A stretch of DNA of 42,921 nt from Ruminococcus sp. UBA7158 (GTDB lineage Bacteria; Bacillota; Clostridia; Oscillospirales; Ruminococcaceae): the NCBI GenBank assembly GCA_002491605.1, contig DKWG01000020.1, positions 24,986 through 67,906 on the forward strand. Direction: 5' to 3'. The stretch's first letter is position 1, and each line of letters begins with the position of its first letter. Under the pieces are notes generated by a model. The model was not told the origin of the DNA. It did no database searches and was given only the letters and a program-made list of their open reading frames with translations. Below are positions 23,751 to 31,425 of the stretch, piece by piece. A program made the position numbers and the translations under genes.

Positions 23751-26700
23751 ATGTCGGACTTCGTTCATCTTCACGTTCACAGTGAATATTCATTGCTCGA
23801 CGGTGCCTGTCGTATCAAGCAGCTTGTTTCACGGTGCAAAGAGCTTGGAATGAAGTCCTGCGCTGTGACCGACCACGGCAATGTTTTTGCTGCGGTTGAG
23901 TTTTACAACGAGTGCAAAAAGGAAGGAATAAAGCCGATTATCGGCTGCGAGGTGTATGTTGCGCCGAGAACACGATTTGATAGGGCGGGAAAGATAGATT
24001 CGCCGTATCACTTGATTCTTCTGTGCAAGAATGAGCAGGGCTACAAAAATCTGTGCAAGCTGGTGTCTATTGCGTATACTGAGGGCTTTTACAACCGCCC
24101 GAGGGTGGATTTTGAGCTTCTTAAAGCATATCATGAGGGGCTTGTTTGCCTTTCGGGATGCCTTGCCGGCGAGGTTTCAAGAAACTTGTCAAACGGCGAT
24201 TACGAGCTTGCAAAGGACACGGTTTTAAGATACAAAGCTTTGTTCGGCGACGATTACTATATCGAGGTGCAAAACCATAAGTTTTCGGATGAAATCAGTA
24301 TTTTGCCGTATCAGTATAAGCTTGCAGCTGAAACAGGCGTCGAGCTTGTAGCCACAAATGACGCTCACTATATAAATAGAAGCGACGCTCAGGCACAAAG
24401 AATACTCATGTGTATTTCGACCAATACAAGCATAAACGATCCGGACGGCATGAGCTTTCCTACTGAGGAGTTTTACTTAAAGTCATATGCTGAAATGGAC
24501 GAGCTTTTTCACCTGCACCCGGAGGCATTAAAGAATACAGTTGTTATCAGCGACAAATGCTGCTTGGATTTTGAGTTCGGAGTTACAAAGCTGCCGGCGT
24601 TTTCAATAGACGGCGTCAGCGACAACGAAGCCTATCTTCGTCAAATGAGTTTAAAGGGATTGAAGCTTCGGTACGGCGAGGACGTGCCGCAAAAGATCTC
24701 CGAGAGACTTGATTATGAGCTTAGCATTATTTCAAGGATGGGATATGTAAACTATTATCTCATCGTCTGGGATTTCATTAATTACGCTAAGACAAGGGGA
24801 ATACCTGTCGGACCGGGAAGGGGCTCGGGAGCAGGAAGCCTTGTTGCATACTGCATAGGAATAACAGGTATCGACCCTATTAAATACAATCTATTGTTTG
24901 AGAGATTTTTAAACCCCGAAAGAGTATCGATGCCGGACTTCGATATTGATTTTTGTATCGAGGGCAGGCAAGAGGTTATAAGCTATGTCAAGAGACGTTA
25001 CGGCGAGGACCATGTGGCGCAGATTGTGACCTTTGGAACAATGGCGGCAAAAAACGCCGTTAGGGACTGCGCACGGGCAATGGCCTTGCCTTACAGCCTT
25101 GCCGATAAGGTTGCTAAAGCTATTCCTTTCGGCATGAGTATAACCGAAGCACTCGAAAGGGTTCCTGAGTTTAAGGATATGTATCTTGGCTCTGCACAAA
25201 TACATGAGCTGTTGGATATGTCGGTTAAGATTGAGGGTATGCCGAGACACTGCTCGACCCATGCCGCCGGAGTAGTTATAACGGCAGGTCCGGTTTCCGA
25301 TTATGTTCCGCTTATGACAAATGACGGACAGCTTGTCACCCAATATACCATGACGGTTTTAGAAAGATTGGGTCTTTTAAAAATCGACTTTCTCGGTCTC
25401 AGAAACCTGACTGTCATAAGAGACGCGGTTCGTTCGGCGAAAAAATACAATCCTGATTTCGATATAAACAGCATTCCTCTTGACGATAAGGAAGTATATA
25501 AAATGCTTTCAAGAGGGGACACCTCGGGAGTGTTTCAGTTTGAATCCGCCGGAATGACAAGCACGCTGATGAAGTTAGTGCCTGAAAACATTGAAGACCT
25601 CACCGCTGTTCTTGCTCTTTACCGACCCGGACCTATGGATTCTATACCGACCTATATAAGAAATCGCCATAACAAAGATTTAATAACCTACAAAACGCCG
25701 CTTCTGAAGCCTATTTTGGATGTAACGTACGGCTGCATTGTGTATCAGGAGCAGGTAATGCAGGTATTCAGAACACTTGCCGGATACTCATACGGCAGAG
25801 CCGACATAGTTCGTCGTGCGATGTCAAAGAAGAAGCACAGTGCCTTGGAAAGCGAGCGCAGGGCGTTTATTTACGGAGATAAAAATCCTGACGGCTCGGT
25901 AAACTGTGTCGGATGCCTGAAAAACGGCGTCAGCGAGACTGCAGCGAGCGAGATTTTTGATGATATGCTCAGCTTTGCTTCCTATGCCTTCAATAAATCT
26001 CACGCAGCGGCATACGCTACCGTTGCTTATCAAACGGCGTACTTAAAGCTGCATTACTACAAGGAATATATGGCAGCACTTATAACGAGCGTTTTAGACA
26101 GCTCTTCAAAGGTGACTGAGTATACATCCGACTGTGAGACGAAGGGAGTAAAGGTCTTAGGCCCGGACATAAACTTAAGCGAAGAGGGCTTTGTTGCTAA
26201 TGACAACGGAATCAGGTTCGGTCTGCTGGCTGTTAAGAGCCTTGGCAAGGGTGCTATAGCGCAAATAATTTCCGAGAGAACGAAGGGCGGAAGCTTTACA
26301 TCCTTGTGCGACTTTATTACAAGGATGTACGGCAAGGAGATTACCAGCAGAGCTATTGAAAGCCTTATTATGAGCGGCGCCTTTGATTCGTTTGAAAACA
26401 ACAGGCGTGAGATGCTCACTAATTATGATATGGTTCTGAACGCCGTTGCCGACAGAGAGCGCGGCGTTATCGAAGGACAGCTTGATTTCTTCGGTATGGG
26501 CGAAAGCGAAAGTCAGGATATAGTGATTCCTTCTGCTGATGAATACTCAATAAACGAGCTTCTGGAAATGGAGAAGGAAACACTGGGCGTTTATATCTCA
26601 GGTCATCCGCTTTCACAGTATTCGCAGTGGCTTACAGCATCAGATATGACAACAGCCAAGAGCATTATAGACGGCATTGACGAAAAGCCGCCGCTGTATA

Positions 26701-27218
26701 GGGACAAGGACAATGTTGGCATAATAGCCATGTTCAGAACAAAGAAGATGTTCACGACTAAGTCGAATCAGCAGATGTGCTTTGCGGTATTTGAAGACGT
26801 TTCCGGGGAAATCGAAGTGGTTGTATTTCCTACAGTGTACGAGAGAGTCAGGGGACTGTTAAACCAGGGAACACATTTAGCGATAACCGGAAAGATATCT
26901 ATTAAGGACGAGGAAGCGCCTAAAATCTTAGCGGACACAATAATGCCGGTCGATGAATATATCAGTCAGCTAAAAAAATATCCGCTTTGCATCAAGCTTG
27001 AATCATGCGACAAGGAAAAAATCGAAGCTGTAAGAAAGCTGTGCCGTGAAAACGTCGGCAACGGGGGACTGCTTGCATATTTGTCGGATGTTAAAAAGCT
27101 CACAGCAATAAAGGACGCCGCAAGGCTTGACATAACGTCAAATACTATAAAAAGTCTCAAGGACATTTTCGGCACTGATAACGTCAAGTTTAAGCGAAAA
27201 TTGGATGAAAGAAAATAA
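23751..27218 (+). CDS. dnaE: DNA polymerase III alpha subunit DnaE
   Basis: The 1155-residue replicative polymerase has, in order, a PHP domain (1-about 215; HLHVHSEYSLLDGA, TDHGNV, TNDAHY), the polymerase core (about 280-800) with VGPGRGSGAGSLVAYC and the catalytic PDFDIDF (395-401), tandem helix-hairpin-helix, and an OB-fold (about 990-1065; NVGIIAMFRTKKMFTTKSNQQMCFAVFEDVSGEIEVVVFP). It is the DnaE type that in Firmicutes works with PolC, extending RNA primers. GAAAGGAAT precedes the ATG. Length is normal for the family. Confidence 0.95.
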   Translation: MSDFVHLHVHSEYSLLDGACRIKQLVSRCKELGMKSCAVTDHGNVFAAVEFYNECKKEGIKPIIGCEVYVAPRTRFDRAGKIDSPYHLILLCKNEQGYKNLCKLVSIAYTEGFYNRPRVDFELLKAYHEGLVCLSGCLAGEVSRNLSNGDYELAKDTVLRYKALFGDDYYIEVQNHKFSDEISILPYQYKLAAETGVELVATNDAHYINRSDAQAQRILMCISTNTSINDPDGMSFPTEEFYLKSYAEMDELFHLHPEALKNTVVISDKCCLDFEFGVTKLPAFSIDGVSDNEAYLRQMSLKGLKLRYGEDVPQKISERLDYELSIISRMGYVNYYLIVWDFINYAKTRGIPVGPGRGSGAGSLVAYCIGITGIDPIKYNLLFERFLNPERVSMPDFDIDFCIEGRQEVISYVKRRYGEDHVAQIVTFGTMAAKNAVRDCARAMALPYSLADKVAKAIPFGMSITEALERVPEFKDMYLGSAQIHELLDMSVKIEGMPRHCSTHAAGVVITAGPVSDYVPLMTNDGQLVTQYTMTVLERLGLLKIDFLGLRNLTVIRDAVRSAKKYNPDFDINSIPLDDKEVYKMLSRGDTSGVFQFESAGMTSTLMKLVPENIEDLTAVLALYRPGPMDSIPTYIRNRHNKDLITYKTPLLKPILDVTYGCIVYQEQVMQVFRTLAGYSYGRADIVRRAMSKKKHSALESERRAFIYGDKNPDGSVNCVGCLKNGVSETAASEIFDDMLSFASYAFNKSHAAAYATVAYQTAYLKLHYYKEYMAALITSVLDSSSKVTEYTSDCETKGVKVLGPDINLSEEGFVANDNGIRFGLLAVKSLGKGAIAQIISERTKGGSFTSLCDFITRMYGKEITSRAIESLIMSGAFDSFENNRREMLTNYDMVLNAVADRERGVIEGQLDFFGMGESESQDIVIPSADEYSINELLEMEKETLGVYISGHPLSQYSQWLTASDMTTAKSIIDGIDEKPPLYRDKDNVGIIAMFRTKKMFTTKSNQQMCFAVFEDVSGEIEVVVFPTVYERVRGLLNQGTHLAITGKISIKDEEAPKILADTIMPVDEYISQLKKYPLCIKLESCDKEKIEAVRKLCRENVGNGGLLAYLSDVKKLTAIKDAARLDITSNTIKSLKDIFGTDNVKFKRKLDERK

Positions 27219-27306
27219 CTGACTTTTTATTTTCAGTCTGCTTATTCTGACGGATTTCCGATTGACGGTATTCGCAAATTGTCAAATAATCGAGAGGATG
27301 ATTAAG

Positions 27307-27930
27307 ATGATTAAAATTTTATTTCAAGGCGACAGCATAACGGACATGGGAAGGGACAGGGATGACATTCACAGCTTGGGCTGGGGATATCCAAGATTCG
27401 CCGCACCGCTGATTTCAAAGAAGTATCCAAACATCGACTTTGAGTTTGTTGATCTTGGCATAAGCGGAAATCAGACTAAGGATTTAGTCGGGCGTCTTGA
27501 AACAGATTTTATTGACGTTCAACCGGACATAGTATCAATCCTTATCGGCATAAATGACGTTTGGCATCACGCAGGTGAGCGTGACTGGCTCAGCGATGAG
27601 CAGTTCGAGGAAAATTATCGAACGGTATTGGAAGCTGTAAAGCAGCGCACAAAAGCAAAAATAATGATCATAGAGCCGTTTTTGATTCCCGTTGAGGATA
27701 AGTTTTTCTTCAGGGAGGATCTGTACCGAAAGATTGAGGTTATAAGAAAGCTCGCAAGAGAATATGCAGATGTTTTCCTGCCGCTCGACGGTCTTTTGCA
27801 GTCTGCTTTTATCGGCGACAATCCGCTTACCTTTGCTGAGGACGGCGTCCATCCCACAGAAAAGGGCGCTGAATTTATAGGAAGACTGTATGCCGAATAC
27901 ATTTCTAAGCTTATTGATGCCTTGAAATAA
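27307..27930 (+). CDS. SGNH/GDSL-family esterase
   Basis: The protein is 207 residues from the ATG at 27307, with AGAGG 9 bases upstream; a longer frame from 27262 lacks a site. It has SGNH blocks: block I FQGDSITDMGRD (Ser nucleophile), DLGISGNQTKDL (Gly/Asn), SILIGINDVWH (Asn) and the C-terminal EDGVHPTEKG with the Asp/His pair. There is no signal peptide, so it is a cytoplasmic esterase of unknown substrate, probably acyl groups on carbohydrates or lipids. It follows dnaE with no clear terminator between. Confidence 0.88.
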   Translation: MIKILFQGDSITDMGRDRDDIHSLGWGYPRFAAPLISKKYPNIDFEFVDLGISGNQTKDLVGRLETDFIDVQPDIVSILIGINDVWHHAGERDWLSDEQFEENYRTVLEAVKQRTKAKIMIIEPFLIPVEDKFFFREDLYRKIEVIRKLAREYADVFLPLDGLLQSAFIGDNPLTFAEDGVHPTEKGAEFIGRLYAEYISKLIDALK

Positions 27931-27994
27931 TTATGTATAAATTCTGAGTGCGTATAGCTTTTGTATATATCTTTAAGGAGACGGTGATGATATT

Positions 27995-28366
27995 ATGAGA
28001 AGTATCGGAAATATTCTTTGGTTTATATTCGGCGGACTTTTGAGCGGACTGAGCTGGCTTTTAGCAGGTGTACTATGGTGCGTAACGCTCGTCGGAATCC
28101 CATGGGGCATACAGTGCTTTAAGTTCGCTTCAATGAGCTTTTTCCCCTTTAAAAAGGACATTCAGTTCGGAGGCGGCGCAGCTTCCTTGCTTTTGAACAT
28201 AATCTGGCTTTTGATATCGGGTATTCCTCTTGCGCTGGGTCATCTTATTTGGGGAATTATTTTGTGCGTGACGATAATCGGCATACCTTTCGGAATGCAG
28301 TTCTTTAAGATTGCAAAGCTTGCACTTATGCCGTTCGGAGCTGAAATTGTCGATGTAAACAGCTGA
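27995..28366 (+). CDS. YccF-family membrane protein (two DUF307 repeats)
   Basis: A 123-residue integral membrane protein with two similar halves: NILWFIFGGLLSGLSWLLAGVLWCVTLVGIPWGIQCFK and LLNIIWLLISGIPLALGHLIWGIILCVTIIGIPFGMQFFK. Each carries the (I/V)GIP(W/F)G motif typical of YccF. The function of the family is unknown. AAGGAG lies 14 bases upstream, a long spacing. It is probably the last gene of its transcript, since a terminator follows. Confidence 0.85.
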   Translation: MRSIGNILWFIFGGLLSGLSWLLAGVLWCVTLVGIPWGIQCFKFASMSFFPFKKDIQFGGGAASLLLNIIWLLISGIPLALGHLIWGIILCVTIIGIPFGMQFFKIAKLALMPFGAEIVDVNS

Positions 28367-28392
28367 TTCAGTCGTTTTGACATTAACAAAAA

Positions 28393-28437
28393 CCGCAGAA
28401 AAATCCAACATCTGAGGATGGATTTTGCTGCGGCTTT
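28393..28437. terminator. Terminator between yccF and Imm-5-like gene
   Basis: A 15-bp stem (28393-28407 with 28419-28433), one mismatch, is followed by CTTTTC on the plus strand and an A-rich flank that gives T on the minus strand. It lies between converging genes. Confidence 0.85.
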
Positions 28438-28484
28438 TCATTTGTGTTGTGCCAAAATCAGTCATTCGGGCGGCTAAGACGTTT

Positions 28485-29036
28485 TCATCTTTGCTGTTTG
28501 AGTATAAAACCCGCCCATTCTCCATGGTAACACTCAATATGCTCCGTCCAAAAGCACAGTCTTTCCATGTATTTCTGAATGCGTGCATTCACTTCCTCGG
28601 CACAGTTATTTACTCCACGTTTTAAAACTATGGATGTCAAATCGTACATAGGGTACCCGATTGCATGACCTTGCGTATGAACAACCGCACACGCCTGACC
28701 TATTGCATGACAGATTGCTATGTCTGCCTTGTCGTCTATATCCTTTGCAAATGCGTGACAATCCAGAATCTTTCGTTGGGCATATCTCATCTTAACCTTT
28801 CCCTCCGCCCAATTCCTCGCTGCTTCAAGTGCTTCCGCAGGTCTATTTTCATCCGGATATTTTTCCGCCAACTGCTTGACAGACTTGTCAGCAAAATCGA
28901 ACGCCCAAAGTATCACAATCCGGCGATCAAGTCGGTCAAGTGATGCCTTTAAACCCTGTAAGCACTCTGAATCTTTAGAAAACAAGATTTGATTGCCGTG
29001 TTTCAGTTTTGCGTTTACTTCATCAATCCAATTCAT
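28485..29036 (-). CDS. Putative immunity protein, Imm-5-like
   Basis: A 183-residue all-helical protein that resembles the Imm-5-like group: RPAEALEAARNWAEGKVKMRYAQRKILDCHAFAKD, then AICHAIGQACAVVHTQGHAIGYPMYDLTSIVLK with several His residues. Proteins of this group are annotated as putative immunity partners of polymorphic toxins, from genomic context rather than experiment, as far as I know. No toxin gene lies nearby. The ATG at 29036 has GGGAG at good spacing; an ATG at 29066 overlaps the preceding stop (TAATG) but lacks a site. It sits directly after a small GNAT gene. Family call moderate; function unknown. Confidence 0.6.
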   Translation of the reverse strand: MNWIDEVNAKLKHGNQILFSKDSECLQGLKASLDRLDRRIVILWAFDFADKSVKQLAEKYPDENRPAEALEAARNWAEGKVKMRYAQRKILDCHAFAKDIDDKADIAICHAIGQACAVVHTQGHAIGYPMYDLTSIVLKRGVNNCAEEVNARIQKYMERLCFWTEHIECYHGEWAGFILKQQR

Positions 29037-29065
29037 AGCCCGTTCTCCCGAGTTTTCATTCGTCA

Positions 29066-29470
29066 TTAACGCAAATTTTTTCTGAAAATGATTTCTAATG
29101 CTTCACCCGGCAGCAAAAGCGAGCCGCAGTCGGTGTAGCCTAACCTTCTGTAGAAAAACTGTGCCTGCTCATTTGACAGTGTTGAAGTCATAACCGATTC
29201 ATATCCGAGTGCAAGCATTTGTTCTTCCCAAAACCTGACGAGCGCTGTTCCGTTTCCTTTTCCTCGGTGACCGTCGAGAATATACAGCATATTCATAAAG
29301 GGAGTGTTATCCCAAAACAGATTGTACCTGAGCCAGCCTGTTAAACCGCTGTCGTCGGTCATAATCAGCACTCTTTTTAGGTAAATGCTGTTAACAAGCT
29401 CATCGTCGCTGATACAGTGCTCATGCTGTTTTAATATATTGAAATCATCTAAAGTCGCATATTTTATCAT
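29066..29470 (-). CDS. Small GNAT family N-acetyltransferase
   Basis: A 134-residue single-domain GNAT protein: MLYILDGHRGKGNGTALVRFWEEQMLALGY is the acetyl-CoA motif A region and ALEIIFRKNL ends the last strand. FYRRLGYTDCGSLLL is the usual C-terminal motif. The substrate is unknown. GGAG precedes the ATG. Its stop codon is one base from a start of the immunity-like gene, so the two are probably transcribed together. Confidence 0.82.
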   Translation of the reverse strand: MIKYATLDDFNILKQHEHCISDDELVNSIYLKRVLIMTDDSGLTGWLRYNLFWDNTPFMNMLYILDGHRGKGNGTALVRFWEEQMLALGYESVMTSTLSNEQAQFFYRRLGYTDCGSLLLPGEALEIIFRKNLR

Positions 29471-29496
29471 TGTCGTTTATCTCCGAATAATCAAAT

Positions 29497-29541
29497 TGTG
29501 CCCATCAAAAAAGCAGATAACAGCTTTCTCGACGGGCACAA
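29497..29541 (-). terminator. Terminator after SPFH gene
   Basis: A 10-bp stem (29497-29506 with 29531-29540; TGTGCCC/GGGCACA, one mismatch) with a long loop follows the SPFH stop codon on the minus strand. The tail after it on that strand is T-rich (ATTTGATTATT). Confidence 0.7.
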
Positions 29542-29560
29542 AAGTTCAATTGTAATTTAA

Positions 29561-30517
29561 TCAGTCTTTGTTCTCAGCTATGGCTTTAATGCCTGCTGTA
29601 AGACCTGCAATGCCCTGAATCTCAGAGGGGATGATGATCTTTGTTGCCTTTCCGTCTGCTGCCTTTGCAAACGCTTCAAGGCTCTTAAGCGCGATAACCT
29701 GCTCGTTGGGATTAGCTTCGTTGAGCTTTTTAAGGCTTTCTGCCAAAGCTGTCTGAACCTTTTCGATTGCCTGAGCTTCACCCTCGGCCTCAAGCATCTT
29801 CTGCTCCTTAACGGCAGACGCCTTCAGTATGAGAGCTTGTTTTTCAGCCTCGGCACGAAGAATTTCAGCCTGCTTGTCAGCTTCGGCCTTAAGAATCTTT
29901 GATTCCTTTTCACCCTCTGCAACCAAAACCTGCGACTTCTTTTCACCCTCAGCCTGCAAGATCTTTTCACGGCGCTCACGCTCAGCCTTCATCTGCTTTT
30001 CCATTGCGTCCTGAATCTCTCTCGGAGGAAGTATATTCTTAAGCTCTACTCTGTTTACCTTAATGCCCCAGCGATCTGTAGCTTCATCCAAAATGACGGT
30101 GATTTTAGTGTTGATTGTGTCACGGGATGTAAGGGTTGAGTCAAGCTCCATTTCACCTATTATGTTTCTAAGAGTAGTAGCAGTGAGGTTTTCAATGGCA
30201 GCCATGGGTCTTTCAACGCCGTAAGTATAGAGCTTTGCGTTGGTTATCTGGAAGAACACAACTGTGTCAATCTGCATTGTAACGTTGTCCTTGGTGATAA
30301 CAGGCTGCGGCTTAAAGTCTGCGACCTGTTCCTTGATTGAAACCTTCTTTGCGACCTTGTCGATAATAGGGATAATCATATGCGGACCTGTGTGAAGCTC
30401 ACGGTTAAATGCGCCGAGTCTTTCTACGACGAACACCTGAGCCTGAGGTACGATTTTGAATCCTGATATGACGACGACTAAAATCAATACGATAATTATT
30501 GCGATAATGTATTCCAT
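29561..30517 (-). CDS. SPFH/Band 7 membrane protein (QmcA/stomatin-like)
   Basis: A 318-residue protein with one N-terminal membrane helix (about 2-21, EYIIAIIIVLILVVVISGF), a Band 7 domain (about 25-190; QVFVVERLGAFNRELHTGPHMIIPIID, LRNIIGEMELDSTLTSR, WGIKVNRVELKNILPP) and a charged coiled coil rich in Ala-Glu-Lys repeats (about 170-260). Stomatin-like proteins form large membrane rings that organise membrane domains and bind proteases. It lies 55 bp downstream of the NfeD gene, the usual partner. GGAGG precedes the ATG. Confidence 0.92.
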   Translation of the reverse strand: MEYIIAIIIVLILVVVISGFKIVPQAQVFVVERLGAFNRELHTGPHMIIPIIDKVAKKVSIKEQVADFKPQPVITKDNVTMQIDTVVFFQITNAKLYTYGVERPMAAIENLTATTLRNIIGEMELDSTLTSRDTINTKITVILDEATDRWGIKVNRVELKNILPPREIQDAMEKQMKAERERREKILQAEGEKKSQVLVAEGEKESKILKAEADKQAEILRAEAEKQALILKASAVKEQKMLEAEGEAQAIEKVQTALAESLKKLNEANPNEQVIALKSLEAFAKAADGKATKIIIPSEIQGIAGLTAGIKAIAENKD

Positions 30518-30572
30518 ATGCTTTTCCTCCGTTTATTTTTTATATGTGAATCGGTAAATGTTAAGACAAAAG

Positions 30573-31010
30573 TCAAGCTTCGAGCTTTGAAACAATAAGC
30601 TTAGCTCCGCTTATGTCTATTATTTTTACCGTTTCGCCCTTTTCAATCGAACTGCCGTCTGCGCTCACAGCAATCCATGACACGCCGTCTATAATCGCTC
30701 TGCCGTTAGAGTCGGCGCTGTGTATAGGATCTGTTATCAGAGCCGTTCTTCCGATGTTCATATCAAAATTAGTGCGCTCAGGAGCTTTCTTGAGCTTGTT
30801 TACAAGCGGTCTTGTCGCTATAAGCAAAATGATAGATACTGCTATGAACACAGAAAGCTGCGCCCATTTCGGTGCGCCGAGAGTTGCGAGAAGAAGCGAT
30901 ATAAGCGAGGAACATGAAAACCAGATAGAAACAAACTGCTCGGTCAAAAGCTCAAGCACAACTGTTCCTATGAGTAAAATTCCCCATATGACAATCATTC
31001 CTATATCCAT
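30573..31010 (-). CDS. NfeD-family membrane protein
   Basis: A 145-residue short NfeD protein: two to three membrane helices (about 5-70; GMIVIWGILLIGTVVLELLTEQFVSIWFSCSSLISLLLA, then LSVFIAVSIILLIATRPLV) and a C-terminal OB-fold (about 85-140; IGRTALITDPIHSADSNGRAIIDGVSWIAVS). It is the common companion of stomatin/SPFH proteins and sits directly upstream. There is no protease domain, so it is the short NfeD form. GGAGG precedes the ATG. Confidence 0.9.
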   Translation of the reverse strand: MDIGMIVIWGILLIGTVVLELLTEQFVSIWFSCSSLISLLLATLGAPKWAQLSVFIAVSIILLIATRPLVNKLKKAPERTNFDMNIGRTALITDPIHSADSNGRAIIDGVSWIAVSADGSSIEKGETVKIIDISGAKLIVSKLEA

Positions 31011-31127
31011 ATTGTTTAAACCTCCCGTATATAGTAGTTAATGCGTGCATTCATTGCAAACAAAAAGAATTGCGCCGATGTCGAAGTTACACCGGAAAAC
31101 GGCTTCGCCGTGAGAGCGATTCTTTCA

Positions 31128-31180
31128 GATTTGGAGCATTAGCTCCAAATCATTGTACCATATATGCGTATGTTTTTCAA
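31128..31180 (-). promoter_or_regulatory. nfeD-SPFH promoter with palindrome over the start site
   Basis: On the minus strand TTGAAA (31180-31175), 17 bp and TACAAT (31157-31152) form a good promoter. A perfect 10-bp inverted repeat (31128-31137 with 31142-31151, 4-nt spacer) begins immediately after the -10 box and spans the likely start of transcription. It could be an operator, or a hairpin at the 5' end of the RNA. Confidence 0.6.
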
Positions 31181-31247
31181 TAGCTTTTTGTACATTTTGT
31201 TGCACCTACAAAAAATCACAAGTTAACTTACATGAGCAAATTCATTG

Positions 31248-31276
31248 TTGAAAAAAACTAAAGTGTGTGCTATAAT
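31248..31276 (+). promoter_or_regulatory. recJ-operon promoter with extended -10
   Basis: TTGAAA (31248-31253), 17 bp and TATAAT (31271-31276) preceded by TGC form a near-consensus extended -10 promoter. It probably drives recJ-rel-MBL-hemZ-rlmD. Confidence 0.78.
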
Positions 31277-31425
31277 AGCCGTATTATATTTATTAAAGGG
31301 CTGATTTTCGCCGCTGACATTGCGTCCGAAAACAGCGAGCAATTACAGCGTAACGCTTTGTTTTAATGCTGTAGGTATTAATAAATAATTGATAAGTATT
31401 GCTTCTGAGAGGAACGTTTTGATAT

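Larger units (their letters stand above)
31011..31425. other. Intergenic region between nfeD and recJ
   Basis: This 415-bp divergent spacer holds the nfeD promoter and palindrome (31128-31180), a small hairpin in the nfeD leader (31099-31103 with 31107-31111, ACGGC/GCCGT) and the recJ promoter (31248-31276). No convincing gene is present. The recJ transcript would have a leader of about 140 nt. Confidence 0.6.

Noticed and set aside
24909..25343. 144-codon minus-strand frame inside dnaE
   Set aside because: Antisense to the polymerase catalytic core; no independent support.
28130..28588. 152-codon minus-strand open frame over the yccF end
   Set aside because: It runs antisense through yccF, spans the terminator and overlaps the Imm-5-like gene; it shows no recognisable domain.
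30613..31041. 142-codon plus-strand frame opposite nfeD
   Set aside because: Exact antisense of nfeD, whose membrane and OB-fold pattern is clear.
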